Shown in pieces: positions 1 through 8,637 of a DNA stretch of 64,000 nt. Made by a program: the position numbers and the translations under genes. Origin of the DNA: Nocardia pneumoniae NBRC 100136 (GTDB taxonomy: Bacteria; Actinomycetota; Actinomycetes; Mycobacteriales; Mycobacteriaceae); the NCBI RefSeq assembly GCF_000308755.1, contig NZ_BAGF01000059.1, positions 53,473 through 117,472 on the forward strand, read 5' to 3'. The notes beneath the pieces were generated by a model that worked only from the letters and a program-made list of their open reading frames with translations, was not told the DNA's origin and did not search any database. Every line of letters begins with the position of its first letter. Within the stretch, counting starts at the first letter, position 1.

Positions 1-544
1 CCCTGCCGTCGAGATTCCCCATGTCGGGCCCCTCATCAGTCGATGCCTGCTTCGGCCGCCACCCATCGTGTCACGCGCGGGCGCGGGCGGCGGCCGATTT
101 TCGGTCTGCGCCGCGGCGATCGAGCCGGGGACGCGTCTGCGGTTCCCCTTCGCACCTCGACATCGCTCTCGGGCGGACACCAGCACCGGCGGTACGCGGA
201 AAATCGCGGCTCCGATACCGGCGAATTCCCACGAATGGGTACCTGAAACGGGATGCGCCGTCCACCATCGGTCCGGGCCCGATCACCGGACCGCACGGCA
301 TCGGCAGGGGCGGTGCGTCGAAATCCATAGGCGCAGTGGAACAATGCGTATCGTCCCCACTCCGGAGCGGGCACGGCCAGGGCACGGGTGAACCGACCCG
401 ACTGCGGCGGGGACAGCACGTGCAACCCCTCCGACCCGGCCCAGTGACGAGGTGAGTGCGAGTACGCTGCGCCCCGGGACGACCGTGCCTGGCGTGTCGT
501 TCCGGGGCGCGGTCCAGCGCATCCACCATGGTTCCTGGAGCTCG
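1..544. other. No supported gene
   Basis: Open frames occur here in several frames on both strands, as expected at this GC content. None shows a recognisable domain, and none has a start supported by a good ribosome binding site. The stretch may hold the upstream region of the small gene that starts at 545. I see no clear promoter, repeat or RNA gene in it. Confidence 0.5.
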
Positions 545-787
545 ATGACCGATTGTGAGTACCTTGGCGTGAATCTCGACCGACAGCTCGGCGTCACATC
601 GCCCGAGCACGACTTCCCGACCGAGCACGATTGCGCGGTGGCCGACCGGATCGCCAGCCAGCGGCTACGCAGGCTGATCCATACGGCTGTCGGCCTTTCC
701 GACGACTCCATCGATTTGCTGACCACCATGACCGGGCGCCTGCGCGCCGCCGAGGGCATGCTCCCGCGCGACCCGCTCGAGGACTGA
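545..787 (+). CDS. Small hypothetical protein (80 aa)
   Basis: The frame stays open from a GTG at 452, but I prefer the ATG at 545 because GGAG lies 4 nt before it. The product is soluble and mixed-charge, with no signal peptide or membrane segment. Its C-terminal half (about residues 38-70) looks helical. I do not recognise the family. It ends about 80 nt before the methyltransferase gene, with a palindromic operator in between, so the two are probably not one transcript. Whether it belongs to the polyketide cluster cannot be told. Confidence 0.45.
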   Translation: MTDCEYLGVNLDRQLGVTSPEHDFPTEHDCAVADRIASQRLRRLIHTAVGLSDDSIDLLTTMTGRLRAAEGMLPRDPLED

Positions 788-817
788 GGAGGACCCGGCC
801 GCCGATGTCGGTTGCCA

Positions 818-841
818 AAGCGGCAACTATATTTGCCGCTT
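818..841. promoter_or_regulatory. 24-bp palindromic operator upstream of the methyltransferase
   Basis: The arms AAGCGGCAA and TTGCCGCTT are perfectly complementary over 9 bp around a CTATAT spacer. The left arm also forms a second palindrome with GTTGCC at 811. The spacer and right arm contain a -10-like TATATT (829-834) about 30 bp before the methyltransferase start. This is the layout of a dimeric TetR- or MarR-type repressor site over a promoter. The regulator is unknown. Confidence 0.5.
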
Positions 842-869
842 ATCGGCCATCCGGTGGATCGTGGGTTCC

Positions 870-1526
870 ATGAAATCCACACACCACCATGCGGACGGCC
901 CGACACCGACGACGGTCGAGTACTGGGAGACCTTCTACTCCGAGCGCGAGCGGGTCTGGTCGGGACGGCCGAACGTCCTGCTCGTGCGGGAGATCGAAGC
1001 GATCGCACCGGGTTCGGCGCTGGATCTGGGTTGCGCCGAGGGCGCCGACGCGATCTGGCTGGCCGAGCGGGGCTGGCAAGTCACCGCCGTCGACGTCTCG
1101 GAGACCGCGCTCGGCCGCGCGCGGGCCGAGGCGCGGCGGCAAGGGTTGTCGGATCGGATCGATTGGCAGCGGCACGATCTCGCGGAGAGCTTCCCGCCCG
1201 GGCGCTTCGATCTCGTCACGGCGCAGTACCTCCACTCACCAGCCGCTCGGGACGGTGAACGGACGAGCATTCTGCGCCGCGCGGCCGATGCGGTGGCGCC
1301 GGGCGGGCTGCTGTTGATCGTCGGGCACGCGGATTGGCCGAGTTGGGTGGTGGAGCCGCCCTTCGACGTGGCCTTTCCGACCACCGCCGAGGTGCGCGCC
1401 GGACTGGCGTTGGACCCCGCCGAATGGCAGGTGGAGGTCGAGGAAGTCGTCGAGCGGGAACAAGCCGGGCCGGAGGGACAACCGGGCACCAGAAAAGACA
1501 ACATCCTGCGAATTCGCCGTCGCTGA
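870..1526 (+). CDS. Class I SAM-dependent methyltransferase
   Basis: This is a 218-residue Rossmann-fold methyltransferase. It has an N-terminal YWETFYSER segment, a SAM-binding motif I read as ALDLGCAEGADA near residues 50-60, an acidic strand-end motif VTAVDVS, and a post-motif APGGLLLIVGH. Such proteins are annotated as class I methyltransferases (Methyltransf_25 or thiopurine/tellurite-resistance type). The substrate is not predictable. A GTG at 861 is an alternative start. The gene sits about 200 nt before the SARP regulator gene, so it could be a tailoring O- or N-methyltransferase of the polyketide pathway or an unrelated neighbour. The palindrome at 818-841 suggests its own repressor. 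Confidence 0.8.
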   Translation: MKSTHHHADGPTPTTVEYWETFYSERERVWSGRPNVLLVREIEAIAPGSALDLGCAEGADAIWLAERGWQVTAVDVSETALGRARAEARRQGLSDRIDWQRHDLAESFPPGRFDLVTAQYLHSPAARDGERTSILRRAADAVAPGGLLLIVGHADWPSWVVEPPFDVAFPTTAEVRAGLALDPAEWQVEVEEVVEREQAGPEGQPGTRKDNILRIRRR

Positions 1527-1724
1527 CGGTTCCGCAAATCGCACGCGAATCTCCTTGCGGCAGAGGGAAATTCAACGAATGACCGCGCCGAATTAACTCC
1601 GATATAACCCAGTTTTCATCGCTTCGATACGGGTCTCTCGATATCGTTGACCATACCTACAGCGCGGTGGGAATTGAGAATCTCACGTCGGTCGGGGGGA
1701 ATGTCGCCCGTAGGAGAGCTCCCG

Positions 1725-2594
1725 ATGAAGTATCCAGTGTGCGCTCGCGTGTTAGGTCCATTGACGCTCGCTCTCAACAATCACAACGCAACGCCGACCG
1801 CGCAGAAGCAGCGGCAGTTGCTGGCTTTACTCCTGGTCAGGCATGACACCGTTGTCCCGGTGACCACGCTGATCGAAGAATTATGGAACGACGATCCGCC
1901 GCGCAGCGCGGTCACGGTCGTGCAGACCTATGTGCTGGGAATTCGGAAGAAGATGGCCGAACAGCTCGGTATAGGACAGGCGGAGGTGGCCGAACGTTTT
2001 CTCCGTACCCGCAGCAAGGGCTATTCGTTCGATGTGAAGGATTGCGTTTTCGATCTGCGCGACTATCAGTCCATGTCCGCGGCGGCCCGGTGTGCCGCCA
2101 AGACCGGCGACGACCAGCGCGCGGTGGATCTGTTCAGCGCGGCGGAGGCGCTGTGGAGCGGTCCGGCGCTGGTCGACGTGGAGGGCGGCATCCCGCTCGC
2201 CGCGGAGATATCGCACCTGGACCACCTGCGCCTGGCCAACATCGAGCTGCGGGTGGAGGCGGAGCTGCGCCTGGGCAGGCACCGCGAGGTGTGCCCCGAC
2301 CTGGCGCGGCTGACCATGCAGCACCCGCTGCACGAGCGGTTGCAGGCCTACTACATGTTCGCCCTGTGCCGGTCCGGCCAGCGCGCCCGCGCCTTGGCCT
2401 CCTACCAGCAGTTCAGCCGGTCGATGCAGCGGGAGCTGGGCCTCGACCCGTGCCAGAAGCTGCAGAAGCTGCACCGGGACATCCTGGCCGCCTCCGACGT
2501 CTCGGTGAGCGCGATGCTGAACAGCCGCCACGCCGGCTACCTGATCGGGTGGCACTCCCCCGAGTTCAGCACCGCCTCCGCCGAGACCGCCTGA
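1725..2594 (+). CDS. SARP-family transcriptional activator
   Basis: This is a 289-residue Streptomyces-antibiotic-regulatory-protein type activator. The N-terminal OmpR-like winged helix (about residues 1-100) has the typical LLALLLVR and VVQTYVLGIRKK segments. It is followed by a bacterial transcriptional activation domain (about 105-260) with FDLRDYQ and the helical repeats ending in LGLDPCQKLQKLHRDIL. There is no C-terminal ATPase, so it is of the small ActII-ORF4/DnrI type. AGGAG lies 9 nt before the ATG at 1725; the longer in-frame start at 1647 lacks this. It faces accC convergently. It very probably activates the polyketide genes through the direct repeats upstream of the ketosynthase. 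Confidence 0.9.
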   Translation: MKYPVCARVLGPLTLALNNHNATPTAQKQRQLLALLLVRHDTVVPVTTLIEELWNDDPPRSAVTVVQTYVLGIRKKMAEQLGIGQAEVAERFLRTRSKGYSFDVKDCVFDLRDYQSMSAAARCAAKTGDDQRAVDLFSAAEALWSGPALVDVEGGIPLAAEISHLDHLRLANIELRVEAELRLGRHREVCPDLARLTMQHPLHERLQAYYMFALCRSGQRARALASYQQFSRSMQRELGLDPCQKLQKLHRDILAASDVSVSAMLNSRHAGYLIGWHSPEFSTASAETA

Positions 2595-2628
2595 CCGCGG
2601 CAGTCTCCCGGGGCACCGCCGCCCCACC

Positions 2629-3978
2629 TCACCTCCGCCCGAGCAGCTCGTCCACCAGCCCGGTCGTGTGCGTCGCCGCGCGCATGGCCGGGTGGTCGAG
2701 CACCTCACGCAGAAAGTCCCGCGTCGTCGCCACGCGGGCGCCGGAGATCCGGAACTCCTCCAGCGCCCGCCGCATCCGCGCGAGCGCCCGGTCGCGATCC
2801 GGCGCCCAGACCACCAGTTTGGCAAGCAGCGAATCGTAATGCGGCGGTATCGGATAACCGGCGTGCGCGTGGGTGTCGACACGGACGAAAGGACCGCCGG
2901 GCGGAGTGAATTCGGCCAGCACTCCCGGAGCGGGAGCGAATTCGGAGGAGGGATCTTCGGCATTTATCCGGCACTCAATTGCCGCACCGCGCAGGACCAT
3001 ATCCGCCTGAGTGATGCCGAGCGGTTGCCCGGACGCGATTCGGATCTGTTCGGCGATCAAATCGATGCCCGTCACCATTTCGGTGACCGGATGTTCGACC
3101 TGAATTCGGCAGTTCACCTCCATAAAATAGTAATTACCGTCCCGATCGACCAGAAATTCCACGGTTCCGGCACCGACATAGCCCGCCTCGAGCACACCGT
3201 CTACCGCGGATTTGCCCATCCGCTCGGCAAGGCCGTCCGGCAGCAGCGGCGCCGGGGATTCCTCGATCAATTTCTGATGCCTGCGCTGCACCGAGCAGTC
3301 CCGCTCGCCGAGGTGTATTCCGTTGCCGTGGCCGTCGCACAGCACCTGGATCTCGACGTGCCTGGCCGCGGCGAGGTACTTCTCCAGGTACACCCGGCTG
3401 TCGCCGAACAGCATCCGCGCGGTCGCCCTGGTCTCCTGGTAGGCCCGCGGGAACGCGGCGCTGTCGTGCACCACCTGCATGCCCCGCCCGCCGCCGCCCG
3501 CGGCGGCCTTGATGATCACCGGGTATCCGATCGAGTCCGCCAGCGCGTGCGCCTCGTCGAGTTCGAGCGGATCGAGGCTGCCGGGCAGCAGCGGCAGTCC
3601 CGCCTTCGCCATCAGCGTGCGTGCGGACTGCTTGTCACCGAGTTCGGCCATCACGTCGGCGGGCGGGCCGATCAGCGTGACACCCGCCGCGCGGCAGGCG
3701 TCCGCGAAATCCGGTGACTCGGAAAGGAATCCATAACCGGGATGGATCGCGTCCGCCCCGGTGAGCTCGGCGGCGGCCAACACGGCCGCGGCGTTCAGGT
3801 AGCTGCGTTTGGCCGCGGGCGGACCGATCTGCACCGCCTCGTCGGCGAATCGCACCACCGCCGAGTCGGCGTCGGCGACCGAGTGCACCGCGACGGTGCG
3901 CACACCCAGTTCACGGCACGTGCGCGCGACACGCAGCGCGATCTCGCCGCGATTGGCGATCAGAATCTTCTCGAACAT
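2629..3978 (-). CDS. accC: Acetyl-CoA carboxylase, biotin carboxylase subunit
   Basis: This 449-residue ATP-grasp enzyme carboxylates the biotin of the carrier protein. The N-terminal signature FEKILIANRGEIALRV, the glycine-rich loop AAAGGGGRGM, the MEVNCRIQVEHPVTE segment and a full-length C-terminal domain are all present. The length matches E. coli AccC (about 450). It lacks the fused biotin carrier of the usual actinobacterial AccA-type alpha subunit, so it is a discrete subunit. It lies 11 nt downstream of the fused carboxyltransferase gene and is probably cotranscribed. With the BCCP at 14.8 kb it completes a dedicated carboxylase that would supply malonyl-CoA to the polyketide synthase. 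Confidence 0.93.
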   Translation of the reverse strand: MFEKILIANRGEIALRVARTCRELGVRTVAVHSVADADSAVVRFADEAVQIGPPAAKRSYLNAAAVLAAAELTGADAIHPGYGFLSESPDFADACRAAGVTLIGPPADVMAELGDKQSARTLMAKAGLPLLPGSLDPLELDEAHALADSIGYPVIIKAAAGGGGRGMQVVHDSAAFPRAYQETRATARMLFGDSRVYLEKYLAAARHVEIQVLCDGHGNGIHLGERDCSVQRRHQKLIEESPAPLLPDGLAERMGKSAVDGVLEAGYVGAGTVEFLVDRDGNYYFMEVNCRIQVEHPVTEMVTGIDLIAEQIRIASGQPLGITQADMVLRGAAIECRINAEDPSSEFAPAPGVLAEFTPPGGPFVRVDTHAHAGYPIPPHYDSLLAKLVVWAPDRDRALARMRRALEEFRISGARVATTRDFLREVLDHPAMRAATHTTGLVDELLGRR

Positions 3979-3989
3979 GGTCCGGCCTC

Positions 3990-5681
3990 CTATGCCACCG
4001 AGCGGACCAGCACCTGCGGCCGCGCACCGAACCGCCGGAACCGGGCGCGCCGCTCGTCGGCCAGCTCCACGCCGCTGCGTCCGACCAGCTCGCCGAGCGT
4101 CGCGGCCAGTGCGCGATACAGCTGGTCGGCCGCGGCCACGGGGGCGGTACCGACGTCGTCACCCGGCTCCGGCAGCACACCGTCGACCACACCGAGCCGC
4201 AGGAGATCCCGTGCGGTCAGCGCGAGCGCCGCGGCCGCCTTCGGCGCCGCGGCCGGATCGTTCCAAACGATCGCCGCGCAACCCTCGGGACTGATCACCG
4301 AGTAGGTCCCGTTCGCGAACATCAGCACCCGGTTGGCGACGCCGAGCGCCAGCGCTCCCCCGCTGCCGCCTTCGCCGATGACCACGCTGATCACCGGAAC
4401 CCGCAGCGCGGACATCAGCCGGATGTTCTCCGCGATGACGATCGCCTGCCCCTGCTCCTCGGCGGTCGCGCCGGGATAGGCGCCGGGCGTGTCGATCAGG
4501 GTGATGACGGGCAGCCCGAGCTTCTCGGCCAACCGCATCAGCCGCGCGGCCTTGCGATACCCCGCGGGTGTCGGCATGCCGAAGTTGCGTTCCATCAGCT
4601 CTTTCGGCTCGTGCCCCTTCTGGTGCCCGATGACGATCACCGGTTGCGTGCCCAGCCAGGCCGTTCCGCCGACCACCGCGGGGCAGTCGCCCGAGATCCG
4701 GTCGCCGCGCAGCTCACGGAACTCGTCGAAGGCCAGCGCGAAGTAGTCCAGCGCGGTCGGCCGCTGCGGGTCGCGCGCCCGGCGAACCTGGGTCCAGGGA
4801 TCGTTCTCGGCGAGGCGGTCCGGATCGGTGATGACGCCCGCGTCCGCGGCGACGAAGCTCTCGGTCGGATCCACCGGCGCCGCGACCCGCAGCAGACCGC
4901 CGAGCGCTTGGCGCAGGCCAGCGCGCGGCACGATCATGTCGATGAGCCCGCGTTCCAGCAGGAATTCGGCGGTCTGGAACTTCGGCGGCAACTCCTGGCG
5001 AATGGTCTGCTCGATCACCCGCCGCCCGGCGAAGCCAAGGCGCGCGCCCGGCTCGGCGATGAGCACGTCGGTGAGGGTGGCGAAGGACGCCGCCACGCCG
5101 CCGTAGGTCGGGTCGGTGACCAGGGTGACGGTCAGGATGCCCGCGCGGTCCAGCTGTTCCAGCGCCGCGCTGGTCTTGGCCATCTGCATCAGCGACAGTG
5201 GGCCCTCCTGCATCCGCGCGCCGCCCGAGGCCGTGACGATGAGCAGCGGAATACGCTGGGCCAGAGCCGTTTCCGCTGCGGCGGTGATCATCTCGCCGAC
5301 CGCGGTGCCCAGGCTGCCGCCGAGGAAACGGAAATCCATCGCGGCGATCACCACCGGCTGACCTTCGATCGTCGCCCGCGCGCACAGGACCGCGTCGTGC
5401 ATGCCGGTGCGGGCGCGCGCGGCGGCCAGCCGCTCGCGGTAGGGCTTGGTGTCGGTGAAGCTCAGCGGGTCGTCGTCGGTCGCGGTGCCGGGCAGCGGCT
5501 CGAACCGGCCCTCGTCGGCGAGTTGGGTGACGCGCTGCTCGGCGGTGATCGGCGTGTGCCTGCCGCATTCGCCGCAGACACCGAGGTCGCGGGCGAATCG
5601 CTTGCCGTACAGCGGGATCAGGCAGGCCGGGCAGAGGACCCAGTCCGCGGCGCCGTCGATGCCGTGTGCTGACTTCATCAC
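3990..5681 (-). CDS. Acetyl-CoA carboxylase carboxyltransferase, AccD-AccA fusion
   Basis: This 563-residue protein joins both carboxyltransferase halves. The N-terminal AccD (beta) half has a zinc ribbon with Cys17, Cys20, Cys36 and Cys39 and the GGARMQEG motif. The C-terminal AccA (alpha) half, from about residue 300, has GHQKGHEPKEL and the TLIDTPGAYPG segment. It transfers the carboxyl group from biotin to acetyl-CoA. GTG (5681) and ATG (5678) are both possible starts behind AGGAG. Such fusions occur in several type II polyketide clusters, for example JadJ/N-type systems. The gene is divergent from the ketosynthase and shares the SARP-box region with it. Confidence 0.92.
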   Translation of the reverse strand: MMKSAHGIDGAADWVLCPACLIPLYGKRFARDLGVCGECGRHTPITAEQRVTQLADEGRFEPLPGTATDDDPLSFTDTKPYRERLAAARARTGMHDAVLCARATIEGQPVVIAAMDFRFLGGSLGTAVGEMITAAAETALAQRIPLLIVTASGGARMQEGPLSLMQMAKTSAALEQLDRAGILTVTLVTDPTYGGVAASFATLTDVLIAEPGARLGFAGRRVIEQTIRQELPPKFQTAEFLLERGLIDMIVPRAGLRQALGGLLRVAAPVDPTESFVAADAGVITDPDRLAENDPWTQVRRARDPQRPTALDYFALAFDEFRELRGDRISGDCPAVVGGTAWLGTQPVIVIGHQKGHEPKELMERNFGMPTPAGYRKAARLMRLAEKLGLPVITLIDTPGAYPGATAEEQGQAIVIAENIRLMSALRVPVISVVIGEGGSGGALALGVANRVLMFANGTYSVISPEGCAAIVWNDPAAAPKAAAALALTARDLLRLGVVDGVLPEPGDDVGTAPVAAADQLYRALAATLGELVGRSGVELADERRARFRRFGARPQVLVRSVA

Positions 5682-5776
5682 GCGTGTCTCCTGTGCTCGG
5701 GGAACGGGTGATCGGTCCGGACAGCGCCGGCCGGGCGATCACAGCGACAGCCTGCGCCCTCCCGCTAAAGAACAAC

Positions 5777-5821
5777 TCGACTCCTCGGCTCGAGCGAGGT
5801 TCGAGGACCGGCCCCGATGCT
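5777..5821 (+). promoter_or_regulatory. SARP-type promoter of the polyketide synthase operon
   Basis: Heptamers TCGAGCG (5790) and TCGAGGA (5801) are direct repeats at 11-bp spacing. Exactly 8 bp separate the second from a -10-like GATGCT (5816-5821). This is the arrangement known for ActII-ORF4/DnrI-type SARP promoters. A further TCGAC lies at 5777. Because TCGA is self-complementary, the reverse strand also reads TCGAACC-N4-TCGAGCC, so the same site could serve the divergent carboxylase genes. It lies 57 bp upstream of the leader ORF. Confidence 0.65.
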
Positions 5822-5850
5822 TGGTCGCACGATCGAAGGGAGATAACGCC

Positions 5851-5883
5851 ATGAACACCCACGCATCCGGTGGTGCGCGATGA
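5851..5883 (+). CDS. Ten-residue leader ORF coupled to the ketosynthase
   Basis: An ATG with a strong ribosome binding site (GAAGGGAG, 8 nt spacing) opens a ten-codon frame, MNTHASGGAR. Its TGA overlaps the ATG of the ketosynthase (ATGA at 5880-5883). The ketosynthase start has only a weak GGTGG before it. The leader could therefore load ribosomes and couple translation, as the 4-nt overlaps do through the rest of the operon. No function for the peptide itself is implied. Confidence 0.4.
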   Translation: MNTHASGGAR

Positions 5884-7148
5884 GCCGCCGCGTTGTCGTC
5901 ACCGGACTCGGCGTCCGCGCGCCCGGTGGGTCGGGCAAGGACGAGTTCTGGAAGCTGCTGTCCGAAGGCCGCACCGCGACGCGCCGGATTTCGTTCTTCG
6001 ACGCCTCACCGTACCGGTCCCAGGTCGCGGGCGAGGCGGATTTCGACCCCGTGCGGGAGGGATTGTCGCCCAGGGAGATCCGGCGCATGGACCGTGCGGT
6101 GCAGTTCGCCGTGGTCTGCGCGCGGGAGGCGGTGGCCGACAGCGGCCTCGACCTCGCGACGGTCGATCCGTACCGGCTCGGCGTGAGTCTCGGCAGTGCG
6201 GTGGCCGCGGCCACCAGCCTGGAGCGCGAATACCTGGTGCTGTCGGACTCCGGAAAGAACTGGCTGGTCGACGAGTCGTATCTCTCGCCGCACATGTTCG
6301 ACTACATGGTGCCCAGCGTGATGCCCGCGGAAGTGGCCTGGAGCGTGGGCGCCGAGGGGCCCGTGGCGATGGTCTCCAACGGCTGCACGTCGGGACTGGA
6401 CTCGGTCGGCCACGCGGTGCAGCTGATCCGCGAAGGCTCCGCCGACGTCATGCTGGCGGGCGCGTCGGACACTCCGATCACCCCGATCGTGGTGGCCTGC
6501 TTCGACGCGATCAAGGCGACCACGCCGCGCAACGACGAGGCGGAAGTCGCCTCCCGGCCGTTCGACAACTCCCGCAACGGTTTCGTGCTCGCCGAAGGCG
6601 CCGCGATGTTCGTGCTCGAGGAGTACGAGAGCGCCCGCAAGCGCGGCGCGCACATCTACGCCGAGATCTCCGGGTACGCGACCAGGTGCAACGCCTATCA
6701 CATGACCGGACTGAAGGCCGACGGCCGGGAGATGGCCGAGGCGATCCGGGTCGCGCTGGACGAATCCAGGATCGACCCGACCGCCGTGCACTACATCAAC
6801 GCGCACGGCTCCGGGACCAGGCAGAACGACCGGCACGAAACCGCGGCGGTGAAGCGCAGTCTCGGCGCGCACGCCTACGCCACGCCGATGAGCTCGATCA
6901 AGTCGATGGTCGGGCACTCGCTCGGCGCGATCGGCTCGGTCGAGATCGCCGCGTCGCTGCTGGCGCTGGAGTACCAGGTGGTGCCGCCGACGGCCAACCT
7001 GCACGAGCCGGACCCGGAATGCGATCTCGACTACGTGCCCTTGGTCGCCCGCGACCACCGGATGGACACGGTGCTCACCGTGGGCAGCGGGTTCGGCGGA
7101 TTCCAGAGCGCGATGGTGCTGCGCAAGGCGGAGGCGGTGGCGGCATGA
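5880..7148 (+). CDS. Type II PKS beta-ketoacyl synthase alpha subunit (KS-alpha)
   Basis: This 422-residue ketosynthase forms the C-C bonds of the poly-beta-ketone on the ACP. The active-site Cys169 lies in SNGCTSGLDSVGHA. The catalytic His regions INAHGSGT and SSIKSMVGHSLGAIGS are intact. Length and motifs match ActI-ORF1-type KS-alpha rather than FabF. The ATG at 5880 overlaps the stop of the upstream leader ORF, and the stop overlaps the ATG of the chain length factor, as expected for an equimolar heterodimer. Expression is probably SARP-driven. Confidence 0.97.
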   Translation: MSRRVVVTGLGVRAPGGSGKDEFWKLLSEGRTATRRISFFDASPYRSQVAGEADFDPVREGLSPREIRRMDRAVQFAVVCAREAVADSGLDLATVDPYRLGVSLGSAVAAATSLEREYLVLSDSGKNWLVDESYLSPHMFDYMVPSVMPAEVAWSVGAEGPVAMVSNGCTSGLDSVGHAVQLIREGSADVMLAGASDTPITPIVVACFDAIKATTPRNDEAEVASRPFDNSRNGFVLAEGAAMFVLEEYESARKRGAHIYAEISGYATRCNAYHMTGLKADGREMAEAIRVALDESRIDPTAVHYINAHGSGTRQNDRHETAAVKRSLGAHAYATPMSSIKSMVGHSLGAIGSVEIAASLLALEYQVVPPTANLHEPDPECDLDYVPLVARDHRMDTVLTVGSGFGGFQSAMVLRKAEAVAA

Positions 7149-8383
7149 TCCTCGTGACCGGAATGGGGGTGCTCGCGCCGAACGGCATGGGCGTGGAGCG
7201 CTTCTGGGATGCCGTGCTGTCCGGGCGCGGCGGGATCGCCCCGCTCACCCGGTTCGACGCCAGCCGCTCGGCGGCGCGCCTCGCCGGGCAGGTGGCCGAT
7301 TTCGACGCGGCCGATCATCTGCCGAGCAGGCTGCTGCCGCAGACCGATGTCTCGACCCGGATGGCCTTGGTCGCCGCGCAGTGGGCGCTGGACGACGCCA
7401 AGGTCGACACCGCGACGATGACCGACTACGACATGGGTGTGGTGACCGGAAACGCCTCCGGCGGATTCGAATTCACCCACCGCGAGTTCAACAAGCTGTG
7501 GTCGCTGGGCTCCGAGCATGTCAGCGTGTACGAATCGTTCGCCTGGTTCTACGCGGTCAACACCGGCCAGATCTCGATCCGGCACGGCATGCGCGGGCCG
7601 AGCAGCGCGCTGGTCGCCGAGCAGGCGGGCGGGCTGGACGCGATCGGGCACGCCAGGCGCACCGTGCGGCGCGGCACGCCGCTGGTGGTCACCGGCGGTG
7701 TCGATTCGGCGCTGGACCCGTGGGGTTGGGCGTCGCATCTGGCCAGCGGTTCGGTCAGCACGTCCACCGATCCCGAGCGCGCGTACCTGCCGTTCGACAT
7801 CGGCGCCGCCGGGTACGTGCCCGGCGAGGGCGGCGCGATGCTGGTCGTCGAGGACGCCGCCGCGGCGCGGGCCCGCGGCGTGCCCAAGGTGCACGGCGAA
7901 ATCGCCGGATACGCCTCGACTTTCGATCCGCCACCCGGTTCGGGGCGGCCGTCGGGTCTGCGCCGGGCCGCCGAACTCGCCCTGGCCGACGCCGGAATGA
8001 CACCCGGCGACATCGATGTGGTGTTCGCCGACGCGTCCGGCATCCCGGATCGCGACCGCGACGAGGCCGCGGCCATCGAGGCGATCTTCGGGCCCGGCGG
8101 CGTTCCGGTCACCGCGTCGAAACCCCTGACCGGACGACTGTTCTCCGGCGGTGGCCCGCTCGACATCGTCACCGCGCTGCTGTCGGTGCGCGATTCGGTG
8201 ATCCCGCCGACCGCGTACACCACCACGCTCGCCGAGGACTACCGGATCGACCTGGTTCTCGGCGCCCCGCGCTCCGCCACCGTCGGCGGCGCGCTCGTCC
8301 TCGCCCGCGGGCGCTGGGGTTTCAACTCCGCGGTCGTCGTGCGTGCCGTGTCCGATCGAGTACTTCCCGGGAGCGAATCATGA
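7145..8383 (+). CDS. Type II PKS chain length factor (KS-beta)
   Basis: This 412-residue partner of KS-alpha has Gln160 in AEQAGGLDAIGHA in place of the catalytic cysteine, the hallmark of decarboxylating chain length factors. The N-terminal ILVTGMGVLAPNG and a C-terminal thiolase fold are complete. It overlaps KS-alpha by 4 nt and the ACP by 4 nt. The KS-alpha/CLF pair sets the number of malonyl extensions. The number cannot be read with confidence from the sequence by eye. Confidence 0.97.
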   Translation: MILVTGMGVLAPNGMGVERFWDAVLSGRGGIAPLTRFDASRSAARLAGQVADFDAADHLPSRLLPQTDVSTRMALVAAQWALDDAKVDTATMTDYDMGVVTGNASGGFEFTHREFNKLWSLGSEHVSVYESFAWFYAVNTGQISIRHGMRGPSSALVAEQAGGLDAIGHARRTVRRGTPLVVTGGVDSALDPWGWASHLASGSVSTSTDPERAYLPFDIGAAGYVPGEGGAMLVVEDAAAARARGVPKVHGEIAGYASTFDPPPGSGRPSGLRRAAELALADAGMTPGDIDVVFADASGIPDRDRDEAAAIEAIFGPGGVPVTASKPLTGRLFSGGGPLDIVTALLSVRDSVIPPTAYTTTLAEDYRIDLVLGAPRSATVGGALVLARGRWGFNSAVVVRAVSDRVLPGSES

Positions 8384-8637
8384 CCATGACCATCACCGAA
8401 CTACGCCGCATTCTCGTGGAATGCGCCGGCGGCGAGGACCTCGCCGAACTCGACGGCGACATCGCCGCCGTGGAATTCGAGGAACTGGGCTACGACTCGC
8501 TCGCGCTCATCGAGACCGCGGCGCGGATCCAGCGCGACTTCGGCGTGACGATCCCGGAAGAGCAGCTCGTCGAGGTCAAGACGCCGCAGGAGCTGGTCGA
8601 CATCGTGAACGCCCAACTGCAAGGCGTGGCATCGTGA
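8380..8637 (+). CDS. Type II PKS acyl carrier protein
   Basis: This 85-residue carrier protein has the phosphopantetheine site Ser40 in LGYDSLALIETAARI, preceded by an acidic helix 1 and followed by a typical helix 3 (TPQELVDIV). It carries the growing polyketide. No phosphopantetheinyl transferase lies in the window, so a housekeeping or distant enzyme must load it. It overlaps the CLF stop (ATGA) and its own stop overlaps the GTG of the aromatase. Confidence 0.97.
   Translation: MTMTITELRRILVECAGGEDLAELDGDIAAVEFEELGYDSLALIETAARIQRDFGVTIPEEQLVEVKTPQELVDIVNAQLQGVAS

Noticed and set aside
21..455. Overlapping open frames of 60-240 codons on both strands at the left edge
   Set aside because: High-GC shadow frames with no domain, no good ribosome site, and Arg/Pro-rich composition typical of non-coding frames.
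5870..7144. Long out-of-frame extension upstream of the chain length factor
   Set aside because: The open frame is continuous, but the domain starts at the ATG at 7145, which overlaps the ketosynthase stop. The upstream part is a shadow of KS-alpha.
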